This document shows, in pieces, positions 23,601 to 32,546 of a stretch of 64,000 nucleotides of DNA. A program made the translations under genes and the position numbers. Below the pieces are notes generated by a model. That model was not told the origin of the DNA. It saw only the letters and a program-made list of their open reading frames with translations, and ran no database searches. Every line of letters begins with the position of its first letter. Within the stretch, counting starts at the first letter, position 1. The stretch spans positions 62,001 through 126,000 of the forward strand of contig WION01000069.1 in the NCBI GenBank assembly GCA_015039365.1, written 5' to 3'. This DNA is from Amanita rubescens (taxonomy: Eukaryota > Basidiomycota > Agaricomycetes > Agaricales > Amanitaceae).

Positions 23601-25241
23601 ATTAAATGTAATACAGCTACAGAATTATGTATAACAAATGGCCAAGAAGCTACTGCAATTGGTTGGGAAACAAGAATTGGAAGTTCAGGTCAACTGATGC
23701 TTGATACTTTATTTGTGGAACTAAATAATCCTCCAACAAATGTAAAAATTGATGGCTTGAGACAAAATGTTGTTCCCATAACATGCACAACAAATACCAT
23801 CACTTGCTCTTTACCCGATGATACTAAAATATCCATCTCAAGAACACAAGTTGAAATACTCCCTAACTTTGCCATGACTGATTTTGCATCACAAGGAAAA
23901 ACTCGCCCTTACAATCCTGTCGATCTCAACAACTGCAGATCACATCAGGCATATTATACAGCATTATCACGAAGTGCCACAGCAGATGGTACCATTATCC
24001 TGCAAGGTTTTGATGCCAGAAAGATTACAGGGCGTGCCTCAGGTGCTCTGCGGCAAGAATTCAGAGAACTTGAGTTACTAGATGAAATAACTAAACTACA
24101 TTATGAGAGCAAATTACAAAAAACAATTTCTGGAGAAAGAAGGAATGATCTTATATATCTATATAGATCACATAAAGGTCTGGAATATGTTCCTTCTACT
24201 GTACATGACTCCATTAAATGGAGTAATTCAGATCCTATTCTTGAACCAACAGCTCCTAATATTGAATGGAAGATTTTAACACTTAATGGTATGATGAGGT
24301 TAAAAGATGCTCACAGTCCAAATATAGTCTCAAATTTGCAAAAACATAATAGAGATTCTGACACTAATTGTATTGGCCCAAAAAGAAAAAGAAGAAAATT
24401 GGAAAAGGAAATTAATATGGATTCAACAACAAATGATACTTCAATGAACTATCTAAGTCCAATTGGTTTGGCATGGAATCAAAACAGCTGTGCATATGAT
24501 TCCATATTATGCATAATTCATTCCCTATGGTTATTCAATAATCCAGTATGGAATGACTGGCTGGAACCAATAAATAATATTCATTTAAGACAACTTTGTC
24601 TTGACTTCAAAAGAATTGATAGGAACATTGAGACTCTACCTTCAGCAAGAGATAAGTTGCGCCACAGACTACAAAATGTCTCTAATATTAAATTTCCATT
24701 GGGTGGCTTTACTTCAATAGAAGACATCTTATCTCATATACTAGAAACAAATTTTACAACTTTTTATTCAGTTGTTACCTGCCCTCATACGACCAGATAC
24801 ACAGGCATCCATGATACAACCTGCTTGTTAACTGCAGGTGCCACTATAGTACATTCTATAGGTCATTGGATCAATAACATTAGAGAACCTTCTCGTCAAG
24901 GATGCAGTGATATGTGCCATGACAATATACAAACAGTAACAAAAGTTTGTCAAAAACTCCCAATATTGGCTTTTTATTTTTCCAGACAAAAACCTTACAT
25001 TGATTCAGTTCTTACTGTGAATATAAATGAACAAAATATCACTTATGTTTTAAGTGGTGTTATTTATTTTGGCAACTATCACTTTACTTCGCGTATCATA
25101 AATGAAGCTGGTTCAGTATGGTTTCATGATGGTATAGCCACTGGAAATGATGTAATTTATGAAGGAACACTAAATAACATTGACTTAAGTTTTTGCAGAC
25201 AAAGGTTTGCCTCTGCTGCCATATATAGTTTAAAATGTTAA
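17613..25241 (+). CDS. Helitron Rep-helicase with C-terminal cysteine-peptidase-like domain, intact
   Basis: A single intronless ORF of 2542 codons. Order by approximate residue: 30-bp-encoded repeats (QASERGILDL) 36-226; a DUF6570-like FALANGLWLGK block ~510; Helitron-like N domain with ARFFHFVVNVFINCVLG ~925; the HUH motif in LTLHLHILLW ~970; the two-tyrosine YISDYITK ~1175; Walker A GGIGGTGKS ~1680; Walker B FFDEVSM ~1758; AGDFGQLPPP ~1795; helicase motif VI YTALSRS ~2113. A final domain has NSCAYDS ~2290 and YHFTS ~2488, which fit a cysteine-peptidase Cys/His pair. It should drive rolling-circle transposition. Coding sequence is much more AT-rich than the flanks, suggesting recent arrival. 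The first ATG (17613) gives a hydrophobic leader; the next in-frame Met after the repeats is near 18293, so the true start is uncertain. All key residues are present and there is no stop, so the gene may be functional. Confidence 0.9.
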   Translation: MIYLFLLLVSDYPPLLSMLSSYILCIQTTKNEVLSLQASERGIFDSQASERGILDLQASERGILDLQASERGILDLQASERGILDLQASERGILDLQASERGILNLQASERGILNLQASERGILDLQASERGILNLQASERGILDLQASERGILDLQASERGILNLQASERGILDLQASERGILDLQASERGILDLQASERGVLDLQASEKGIHVLQTSARGSIQLLMSLGQKILLNSRKHGKSEIKYVQLGGHRTRSIVYADIAPYIENNLPSFSGSKFFFIDHIKGIDIDQYSDIHYLIINIPIHIIIPNLSLSTGCKIAKLHDVEIETKYPTFSFLQSCFKEHVCKSNCIDYRSILSIDHGSYNLKEKEKKDSKKRMQLCRDKKNKNKSNINDLHGKESIDDVFPPEPLNKEHAHTIVKSACDAMHAREIEEGGCAVCGQLVPLSSLSRLSAMSKYLHVLSTPGVTRKERLSNFDKITEHSTVLDHSCDHICNSCRAVIRGNKIPKFALANGLWLGKVPKELSSLRYVERMLIARIRHSCCCIRIASGMAKMKANAIAFQSPIPKIYNILPPPKDEIQDILAILFTGPFKPTASDFKRTPFLVRRNNVKKALEWLSLNHCDYENIIISDENLQQYPEDMPPVSIEYKISATNKTAEGMSIFDFDEEDGTADGECPFTVHGLTGHELDTMNTNAIKAKALQHLNSGGKILAIGHAEQPESIWNNPHLYPQMFPWLFPYGLGGIGTVKGISDHEHKKHLLMYHDKRFQTDPTFPFVAFSHEQIKTSTSQSFLLAEKDMFNDITNRLLSLNIHAMKDLIARLANNEDGKPQNEEEKKCYQIIKDLDHVQWNIKGSSTSKKRMRNQIWSLINHCGAPFWYLTLSPADVKNPICIYYANTNETFTPNLMKYEERLRLICQNPVAGARFFHFVVNVFINCVLGVNAKHRGLYGKTKAYYGTVEQQGRLTLHLHILLWLMGNLTPQEMRDKILDPNSEFQNKIITWIESCQVGEFFRGTQQQVIENIKAFAAENLDYKDPTELMPTPPPEVCKIKHLSNDICATCLSVEQWWSQFEETVDDLVSKSNIHNCERGTNKDGSKKHNLTYVGCRDNKYGKCRARFPRPTFENTHVDPGTGAINIKKKEQWMNSITPVLTYIFRCNTDVTCMWSGTAVKAVVLYISDYITKSGLKTHVVFDAIKSIFEKNQDILDGNTSEKEKARRLMNKMVNLLSTKQEMGAPMICMYLLGHPDHYTSHSFVSFFWKTYVNEVYHAWNPDNNDIKPAKITLFKCKKNVVGVSLVDDYIYRPSEVEKLCLYDWIRCCKRKCLPSKNVSQKKNNISITQETETIMENEESFDHNCDSDDESQKENMSDDENPGVHVPMPKSMHRFLKSHPLYNSHGTIIKQNDPNIVADFIGNLPRCDQGDREYYCLTMLVLFKPWRNPLGLKMEKITWDETFLKHKFTDRQLELIKNFNIKYECLDARDDYNAQMRDSSDNTFFPFGVEVDNEKDDFDPDLFTKSDNLDNIYDYDNMMKQPIGRSEYKRQKEAEEIRNILQNTGWSKTVKLNRDLSKNKLYLPDYMLPASEWKAKLQSLKQKVLETRQESNTNADHDLSNVCKIFNLIDVKVIDKSYLEKKWYNTAHETSIENIAQKFLLNNAQKRAFGIVTHHIVMPYSDQLKMYIGGIGGTGKSRVIDAISHYFIVRNEAFRFIIVAPTGSAAALLGGSTYHSVLGINEKTRYISAKNLAQVRTRLQGVDYIFFDEVSMLSALDLYKISAQLCKVMNKPDMPFGGINIIFAGDFGQLPPPLGGENVSLYSRTIGRHATSLKSQEEAMGLSLWHQVTTVVILRKNMRQHKKSIEDDKFRRCLDNMRYKDCSVEDIQFLRSRITSLHGKKASICDEMFRNVSIITAKNAQKDEINKIGCMRFSEETNQQLTHFFSDDSKKDADDEIIEKRKRGKHRTVSSLNPSLQNVLWNLPHSSANKHIPGKLSLCFGLPVIIKCNTATELCITNGQEATAIGWETRIGSSGQLMLDTLFVELNNPPTNVKIDGLRQNVVPITCTTNTITCSLPDDTKISISRTQVEILPNFAMTDFASQGKTRPYNPVDLNNCRSHQAYYTALSRSATADGTIILQGFDARKITGRASGALRQEFRELELLDEITKLHYESKLQKTISGERRNDLIYLYRSHKGLEYVPSTVHDSIKWSNSDPILEPTAPNIEWKILTLNGMMRLKDAHSPNIVSNLQKHNRDSDTNCIGPKRKRRKLEKEINMDSTTNDTSMNYLSPIGLAWNQNSCAYDSILCIIHSLWLFNNPVWNDWLEPINNIHLRQLCLDFKRIDRNIETLPSARDKLRHRLQNVSNIKFPLGGFTSIEDILSHILETNFTTFYSVVTCPHTTRYTGIHDTTCLLTAGATIVHSIGHWINNIREPSRQGCSDMCHDNIQTVTKVCQKLPILAFYFSRQKPYIDSVLTVNINEQNITYVLSGVIYFGNYHFTSRIINEAGSVWFHDGIATGNDVIYEGTLNNIDLSFCRQRFASAAIYSLKC
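17720..18270. repeat. 30-bp tandem repeat inside the Helitron N-terminus
   Basis: About 17 near-identical 30-bp units (core CAAGCCTCAGAAAGAGGTAT) plus two degenerate ones. Units differ mainly by a G/A change giving D or N in the encoded decapeptide. The array is open in the sense frame, in a second plus frame and on the minus strand, so openness alone does not prove that it is translated. There are no spacers, so it is not a CRISPR array. Confidence 0.9.
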
Positions 25242-25257
25242 ATATGGCCTCGGACAT

Positions 25258-25289
25258 GCCACGCAAAGCGATGGCCCACATCACCAAGT
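25258..25289 (+). other. candidate Helitron 3' terminus (hairpin plus tail)
   Basis: Seventeen bases after the Helitron stop a hairpin GCCACGC-AAA-GCGATGGC (one bulged base) is followed by CCACATCACCAAG and a T. Homology to an LTR of element B starts right after this point. Helitrons end with a short hairpin and then CTRR next to T; here the last bases are CAAG, so the fit is partial. The junction may also be a truncation rather than the true end. Confidence 0.35.
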
Positions 25290-25398
25290 CTATCTACAGG
25301 GAATGAATGAGGGAGCTAAACGTAGCTCCCATCCACTAGTCTTGATGTCTTGATTGTCTTGATGAATATGATAGGGACTACGTAGTAGCCCTGTTACA
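25289..25398 (-). repeat. truncated 3' LTR of element B
   Basis: Starts (minus sense) TGTAACAGGGCTAC at 25398 and matches the 5' LTR at 39733-39871 for about 110 bp. The remaining ~190 bp of the LTR is missing at the junction with the Helitron. It retains the perfect hairpin GGGAGCTAAACGTAGCTCCC at 25311-25330. Confidence 0.75.
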
Positions 25399-25411
25399 TC
25401 CTCCCCCACAA
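25399..25411 (-). other. polypurine tract of element B
   Basis: Minus sense TTGTGGGGGAGGA sits directly before TGTAAC of the 3' LTR. A second copy (ATGGGGGAGGA followed by TGTGAC) lies about 106 bp upstream at ~25502-25514. This may be a duplicated priming site or the relic of an older LTR edge. Confidence 0.6.
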
Positions 25412-25527
25412 GATTGCATTGCAATCTTAAGAAATGATGATATAAGTGTTGTATATCTTCGAAAATTGTTCTTAAGATCTTCGTGAGGTGTTAAACACTC
25501 GTCACATCCTCCCCCATTTGCCACGAG

Positions 25528-25857
25528 TCATGGGGCAATGTATAAGGTATACGGGAGAGGTTTGCATGTGCAAACTTGCTTGGGAGAGATTATAAATGGG
25601 GAGAGAACAATGATTTCACCGAAGTAAAAATCGAATTTCTCTCCGAGGGTGTAGGGGATAATGGATAGAATGTATCCCCGATAAAAGCGAACATCTACGA
25701 TGTCGTTCACTTGGAGTTTGAGCCTGTAGAGCATTCGATGTAGGTGTGCGTCGAAATTCGGCGTACCTTCCGAGTATGGAAGGTAGTCACGCGTATGTGA
25801 CAGCAGGCTGAGGCAGGTGCGTCGAAATGAATTGCGCTCGGTTGGGCGTTGTCATGG
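25528..25857 (-). pseudogene. small conserved 3' ORF of element B
   Basis: Minus reading gives TRDYLPYSEGTPNFDAHLH, then MLYRLKLQVNDIVDVRFYRG and TLGEKFDFYFGEIIVLSPFI. It is blocked upstream by a stop near 25857; an overlapping frame (25707-26018) carries the apparent continuation, so there is probably a frameshift. Element C has a clear DNA match in the plus strand at about 63190-63400, which shows that this end of the family is conserved. The function is unknown and I recognise no domain. Confidence 0.5.
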
Positions 25858-26273
25858 AGGGTCCCGATGACTTGGATAGCATGCCTAGGGTGAGGGCATT
25901 GCTCGTGCAAAGCGTGAAGTCGAACGGTTGAAACGGGGACGCTCCAGAGGCTTTCGACGTCGAGAGGTCGGAACCGGTTGAAAAGGAATAGCCGGGATCC
26001 GGTGGTCATGTGACACATGCGACTTGCGCGTCAAGTCCGTTTATCGCTAGGGGCTCCTAGCAATAATCCAAGGCATGAAGGGAGCTCCGAGGCCAGGAGC
26101 TCGCCGAGAATCCAGTGCGGCTTCAAGAGCCATGTGTCATCCGGCGGCGATCGAGAGGAGAGAGAGAGAGGAGAGAGACGGCCGTGGTTGGCTAGGGAGT
26201 AACTGATGCCGCAGTGGTGCGCTCTTTGACTCTTTTCTTCCCTTCGTTGCGTTGGGTTGGCTGACTTGATTGT

Positions 26274-26601
26274 TGTCACGAGCCTTAGACAGGCTACACA
26301 ACACAAGACTCAATCACTCGTAGATACTACCGACAGTGTCAGGTAGCGAGGGCGAATACAAGACCCGTCGAGGGTCAGGGCAAAGTTAAGAGGGGGTGAG
26401 CTCCGAGCTGTCCAAGGAAAGACTAGCTTGTTGCTTAAGGTATCTACTACAATATACACTACTTATATACTAGGCTCGGGCGTAGGGTATGAGTCATAGG
26501 GTACAGGGTATGAGTCATACTATGTCATAGGGTGTAGGGTACATGAGTCAGTACATGCACGAAGCATGCGGCGTATCAAGGAGTAAAACAGGGGCTTGAC
26601 A
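26274..26601 (-). repeat. 3' LTR of the chromovirus
   Basis: 328 bp, TG...CA. The short hairpin GACCC/GGGTC is at 26362-26376; the other LTR has GAACC/GGTTC at the same place. Confidence 0.9.
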
Positions 26602-27249
26602 TAGCCTCCGTTTCAAGGTTCGGATTCCAGACGAACTGGAAGGGGATCCAAAAATTCGATGGTTATGACAATTGGCACTCACGTTCTTCCTGATGCTCCT
26701 TCGTCTTTACCCGTTACCAGACCTGCGTCCAATGCCGACGGGAGGTTACTATCGAGTGCTAAGGTTAGGCCTTTCGACTTTCCACAGTAGGGGTCCTGTC
26801 TCCAGGGTTCACCGAATACCCTATTGACATCTCGCGATTCCTCGTTCGAGGCGTCACCCATGATCTTGCCTAGGCGCGTCCTCTCCCGATTCCTCGTTGT
26901 TTCTTTCTTTTTCTCTCCCTGTTCGTATCGGATCTTGTTGCTACAGGTATCAGTCACTTTAAACTGGTGTGGGTCCTTGCGACGAATTCGCTTCTTCGCG
27001 TGCGCTCTTCCAGCGTTGCCAGTTACCTTCGAGTTTCCGTCGATACTCTTCGTCGAAGGCCTTGTCATCCCACCCATAAAGGCGCGGATGTGGAACATAG
27101 AGGGGGAGGAGGTGCGGAGGTGTCGGCGTCGGCGGTCCAGAGGGGGTTGGAGACAGGGACGATGGGGGAGGAGAGGAAGGGGTTTGTTTTGTCGTAACGC
27201 TGAAGGGTTCTTTCTTATAAGTATTCCTTTATTGCCTTCTTCGCGTTTT

Positions 27250-28440
27250 CCATGTGTTCCTCGGGTTCCCAGGTATTTTCTTCTTCGGGTAATCCTTTCC
27301 ATTTCACTAGGAAACGTTTCCCTTGCCTCGTTTTTCTTACCCCTTTCACCGCTTCTACTTCGTATTCTTCACGTCCATTAATAATTTCCTGGTGGCGGCC
27401 GTGGTTCGTTTTCCTGCTGCGCCGGGAATTGCGGTTCAGTAAACTGGTTTAAGTTTCGATTCGTGGAAGACATCGTGTATCCCCCATGTCGGTGGTAATT
27501 CCAGTTTGTACGCTGATTTCCCTACCTCGGAAATTACTTTGAAGGGTCCGTGGAACTTTGCGTCGAGTTTTTTCGATGTCCTTGTTGTTTTAATTTTGGA
27601 CGCATCTAGATATACTCGATCTCCTGGTTGATATCGTCGGGATGGTTTGACGTGTTTATCGTGTTGTCTTTTCATCCTTTCCGCGGCTTGTTCCAAGTTC
27701 GCTTTCACCGTTTTCCACTGTCTCTTGAATCTTTCGATATATTCCGCAGCCGAGTGGTTTGTCGTTTCCGTTTTACCTTCCGTTCCTTTGAATGGATTTC
27801 TTCCCGTTGTAATCATGAAAGGGGAGAATCCTGTCGCCGAATGTCGTCGATCGTTATGGCAGAATTGAGCTATGGGGAGCCAATCTGTCCAATCGTCTTG
27901 TTTTTCGTTTACATACATCCGCAGATATTCTTCCAGTTCTTGATTTACTCGTTCCGTTTGTCCGTCCGTTTGCGGATGGTACGCCGTTGAAGGGTTTGCC
28001 TTCTATCCCTAGTATTTGGTATAATCCTTTCATGAATCCGGATACGAATTGTGTTCCTCGATCCGATATGACCTTTTTGGTAGTCCTTGTTCCTTGAATA
28101 TATGTTCCCGATAAAGGTTTGCTACTCCTTGCGATGTTATCGTGGTATTGCATGGAATGAAGTAAGCCTTTTTCGAGAATCGGATCGACAATTACCAAGA
28201 TCATATCTTTTCCTTTTCGACGGTACTAAGCGGTCCGATAAGGTCCTACGCTGATTACTGCCCATGGTTCCGACGGGATTTCGTTTGGTTGTAATGGCGC
28301 CGCCCGTGGTTGTCTATCGGGTTTATTGATCTGGCATTGATGACATGCTTTGATGTACGTTTCAATGTCCCGTTTCATGTTAGGCCACCAGAATCCTCTT
28401 GTCGTTAATTCCAGGGTTTTTGCGACTCCTGGATGTCCTG
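27250..28440 (-). pseudogene. chromovirus integrase with chromodomain
   Basis: The minus strand shows an HHCC-type zinc segment (HPGVAKTLELTTRGFWWP ... CHQCQ, ~28440-28330), the integrase core in two frames (28204-27854 and 27918-27436, with SDRGTQFVSGF and HSATGFSPFMITTGRNPF), the GPFKVISEVGKSAYKLELPP tail, then a chromodomain (EYEVEAVKGVRKTRQGKRFL, VKWKGLPEEENTWEPEEHM) at ~27375-27245. Frames change at least twice, so no functional enzyme is expected. The chromodomain would steer integration to marked chromatin. Confidence 0.8.
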
Positions 28441-28451
28441 CCGTTTTTACG

Positions 28452-31248
28452 TCATGGTTTGAGCTGATTACCCTTTCTCGGATTTCTGGTTTTGCTGGTA
28501 CATATATTCGTCCCTTTCCATTCCCAGCATTGATCGAGGGTATCGTATTTGAAATCCGGATCCTTTTCTTTTATTCCCTTGGTTACTTGTTTATCGAAAT
28601 ATCGACGGTGCGTGTTACGAATTTCTTGTCGAATACTTAGCCATTCGTAACTTTCGTCATCTATTCTGATTTCGACTTTTCCGAATATATCTTCTTTTAG
28701 GAGAATGATTCCTTCGTTATCGTTTTCTCCTTTCGGATGTCCGGCTCTCCTAGATAATATATCGGCTTTAGTATTCGTTTTCCCGGATCGATGTTTTATG
28801 ACGAAGTTATATTCTTGTAGATCCATGATCCATCGGGCTTGTCTCCTAGTTCAGGTTTTGTGGTTTTCGGAAATATGTAAGATTTTGATGATCTGTCAAT
28901 ACTTCCGTTACCGTTTCTGTTCCTTTTAGGTAGTGAGCCCAATCGTAGAATCCTTGCATTACCGCTAGCATTTCTTTGTCATATACTTCGTAATTTCTTT
29001 CTGCGTCGTTAATGCTTTCGATATGAACGCTACGGGTTTCCAAATTCCGTCGTCGTCGAGTTGAGAAAGTATCGCCGCGATTGCAAAGTCCGACGCGTCT
29101 GTTTCCATTCGGAAGGGTCTTCCTGGTTTAGGGATGATTAGGACCCTTTCGGAGGCGATTTCCTTTTTAGTCCTTCGAATGCTTCTTGTTGTAATTCCGT
29201 CCATAACCATTCAATTTTTCCCGTAAGTTTCGTTAATGCTTTCGCTATTTTTGCAAAGCCTTTAATGAACCTTCGATAGAAATTGACAAATCCGAGGAAT
29301 TGTTGAAGTTCCCTTTTCGTCGTTGGCGTTGGCCATTCGGCTATTGCCTTCACTTTATTAGGGTCCATTCGTATTCCTTATTTGAAATGATTAGTCCTAG
29401 GAATTCGATCTCTTCTTGTTCGAAAGTAGCATTTCTCCGCTTTTAAGGAAAGTTGGTGTTGTCGTAATTTTTCGAGGATTCTCTTGACTTGTCCCTTGAT
29501 GTTCTTTCTTGTCTTTCGAGAATACTAGGATGTCAGTCCATATAGATTACGACCCATCCTTCGGCAATTTCTTCTCTAAAGATATCGTTCATCATCGTTT
29601 GGAATGTTGCCGGTGAATTGGTTAATCCGAAGAACATTACCAGCGGTTCGAATAATCCACGATTCGTTCGGAACGCGGCTTTCCATTCGTCTCCTTCTTT
29701 GATCCTGATGTTATTGTATCCCCATCTTACGTCCATCTTCGAGAAGTATTTTGCTTCGGATAACTTGTCGATTAATTCCGAGATTAACGGTAATGGATAT
29801 CTGTTTTTGATAGTCATTTCATTTAATTTCCGATAATCTTGGACTGGTCGTAGTTTTCCGTCTTTCTTTTTTACGAAGAAGAATGGTGATGCCATGGGTG
29901 ATTTACTTGGTTTGATCCTTCCCGTTTCTAATTGTTCTTTCAGGAATTCGTCCAGTTGTTTTTGTTCTTCTGGGTTTAACGGGTATATCTTGCAATCCAC
30001 CATTTTTGCTCCTGGTGTTAATTCAATTGCGTGGTCCCATGCCCTTCTTGGCGGTAATTGGTCGAATGTCTGTTTTTCGAATACTTCTTTGTAGTCGCGA
30101 TAGACTTCCGGTACTATTTCCTTCCAGGTTCTCTCGATTTGGTTGGCTCCTGCAATATCAGTTGCAAAGTTTGATTTTGCACGTACTTTTATCCAGGGGA
30201 GATCGACGTGTCGTATGAATTCGGGTCGATCAATATCAATGGCCAGTATTTTATCTTCTTCTGGATTATATTGATCGATCTCATCTTCTGGTTCTCTGAC
30301 CCATGATTCGTCGTAACATTCTCCTGGACATTTTGAGAACTTTATTTGGGCCTTTCTCCATTCGATTTCCGGGTTATGATGTTCTAACCAATCATGTCCG
30401 AGGAATACGTCTTTTTTCCAATGTTTACCACCTGCCAGTTCTAGTGTTTCTTCATGGTCGTAAATTCTCATTTTGATCGTGACCATGTCCGTTATCTTTC
30501 CTCCGACGTTTAACGTTCCGTCGGCGTTAGTAGCGGTTATTGCTCGTGGTAGTTTGGTCGTGTTGATTTTATGTTCCTCGACAAATTGTTTGGATATCGC
30601 AGACATCATGCATCCGCTGTCGATTAATGCTATGGTGTCGAAGCTTTCTTCTGTATCCAGGGTGGTGAGGATGATTCGTATATCCATTTCCCTGTGTCCT
30701 GATGCTCCGATCCATTGCGGTTCTCTGAGTTTTCGCAGATACCAGATTGCTTCTTCTTCTTCGAGATCAGTTGATTTTATTGATTAATTCTTCATCAATT
30801 TGCTCTCTAAAGGTTTGGTGGGCGAACGTTCGTAATTGCGTAACTCCTTGTTCCGGGTATTTCCATAATTGTCTTATCATCCATGCGGATGATGAATTTC
30901 TGAGTTTGTTCGTTTTGTCCCTTATCGATGTGTTTCGAATCTTTCCTTCCTTTTGTTTCACCTCGTATATTATTGATTCAAGGGATACATATTCGGAAGG
31001 TACTAGAGATTCGTAAATACATCGATCGGAGATCAATGAAGAGGGACTATCCTTCACTGATCTTTCACAAAACCCAACTTCTCTTTCATTTCCGTTTTTT
31101 CTTCTTCGGTCATTGATCCGAAGTAGTCTCCTACCGCTTGTCTTCTAATCACGGTTTTTCCTTTGCAGTATTTCGCAATGTGACCAATTTTTCCGCAGTT
31201 GTAGCATTTAGGCGGAGGGCGAGTCGTCGGGGTTTGGTCAACATCCAT
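28452..31248 (-). pseudogene. chromovirus nucleocapsid, protease, reverse transcriptase and RNase H
   Basis: In order on the minus strand: zinc knuckle CYNCGKIGHIAKYCKG (~31190), protease LIDSGCMMSAISKQF (~30615), reverse transcriptase from FFFVKKKDGKLRPVQDYRKL (~29880) to FFGLTNSPATFQTMM and VVIYMD (29533), then RNase H with METDASDFAIAAILSQL (~29110) and DHQNLTYFRK. The longest intact piece is 29533-30687. The catalytic YMDD block is itself broken by a one-base insertion after YMD, and further frame changes follow, so the polyprotein is dead. Confidence 0.85.
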
Positions 31249-31249
31249 C

Positions 31250-32394
31250 GCGTTTTCGTCCTTGACCTTAACCGTAATCGTTTCTCTTTTTGGTTGGCTT
31301 GGTCCGGCTTGCGCGTTTGTTCTTGTGACTTTGAATTCTCTTTTGCCGTAATATCTTTCGGCTTCCCGGAATTGTTTTTCTATTTCCGTTGCTCTTGTGT
31401 ACCAGGCTTGAAGTTGTCCTGGTTCGCTGCCGTCTCCGGGGTTTCCTAATTCTATTACCCTTCTCCCTACTCCGACTTTAACACCTTTCTTGAACTGGTC
31501 GATTAAGGCGATTTCGTCGAAACCTGAGAGTTGGGCCCATCCTTTGAATTCGATAATATATTCTTCGATGGTTTTATCTCCTTGTTTTAATTCCCGAAGT
31601 TTCTTTATTGCTTCGTCACGGGTTTCCGTTGTGAGGAAGTATTGCCTTGCTTCTTCGGCGAATGTGTTCCAGTTACAAAGGGTGGTTTATGAATGAAGAC
31701 ATATTCTTCCCATGCCGGATGTTCTGGAGTCGCCTCTTCTGCCGGTACCGTTGTGCATGCTTGGTAATGGGTACAGGTTCGTCCTGGGTAGGTATTTCGC
31801 GAACCTGATCCTTTCTTCGTCGTTCTGGGCAATTTCTCCTATTTTTCCGTTTGCCCAGTTTGATGCTCGGTTTCCTTTTCCTTTCCTGATTCGTTGGATC
31901 GCATATGTGACCCGTGCGATAGTCATCTGTTAACCTTACTTGGACGAAGTAATAATTCATCCTTCTGAGCCATGAGTCGATTTCCGCTGGTTCGCCTTCG
32001 TAATGTTCCGGAGGTTCAATTTTTAATTCCGGTGGTCGTGTCCTAAGCCTATCGGCGTCCTCGGTCAGCTCTTTCCGCGGCTCGTCGTTCTCGTCCGAGT
32101 TGTCTTTCAAACTCCTGTTGTTGTTGGGCTAAGTTGTCGTTGGAAGTTTTCATTTTGTATCCGTAATTGTTCTACAACAGTTGCAATACTTGCTCCCATT
32201 GCTGCTGCAGCAATAGTTGCATCTTCGGTTTCCGTTGCGATTGTCTCCATTGTTGGTACTGCCGTTGTTGTAGATGCGCCAATGATGTTTCCGTGTTCGT
32301 CGAATTGGGGTTGTACAATTTGTACTCTGTTTCGTCTCATGAGGTAGGTGAAGCCTGCCAGCGCGATCGCAGTGAGCGCAGCTGGTAGGGCCAT
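31250..32394 (-). pseudogene. chromovirus gag region
   Basis: The first ORF (32394-32107, 95 aa) starts MALPAALTAIALAGFTYLMR, a hydrophobic N-terminus unusual for Gag. It is followed by PPEHYEGEPAEIDSWLRRMN (32110 onward), which is a retrotransposon Gag-type segment. After frame changes comes FKGWAQLSGFDEIALIDQF (~31550), leading to the zinc knuckle at 31190. At least two frameshifts are present. Confidence 0.7.
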
Positions 32395-32532
32395 GGTTTA
32401 GCGGGTGTTTGCGTAAAAGGTTTGGTGTACTTGTGCAATATAAACTGCTACAAGGTATAGGTATGTGAGGTGTGCTATCAGGGCGATAGCGAGGAAGATC
32501 CGTAGGAAATTCGTGGTGAGTGGTGTGAAGAA

Positions 32533-32544
32533 AAGCAACAAGCT
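32533..32544 (-). other. chromovirus primer binding site, self-priming type
   Basis: Two bases inside the 5' LTR the minus strand reads AGCTTGTTGCTT. Its exact 12-nt complement AAGCAACAAGCT lies inside the LTR (32698-32709, minus sense), about 33 nt downstream of TATATAAG. This is the arrangement of Tf1/sushi elements, where the RNA 5' end primes its own reverse transcription. No tRNA-like primer site is seen. Confidence 0.65.
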
Positions 32545-32546
32545 TA

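Noticed and set aside
25311..25345. Hairpin GGGAGCTA/TAGCTCCC followed by CTAG, resembling a canonical Helitron 3' end
   Set aside because: The same hairpin and flanks occur in the 5' LTR of element B (39762-39781), so it belongs to the LTR rather than to the Helitron.
26824..27381. 185-codon plus-strand ORF
   Set aside because: It lies opposite the chromovirus integrase and chromodomain coding strand and is a shadow.
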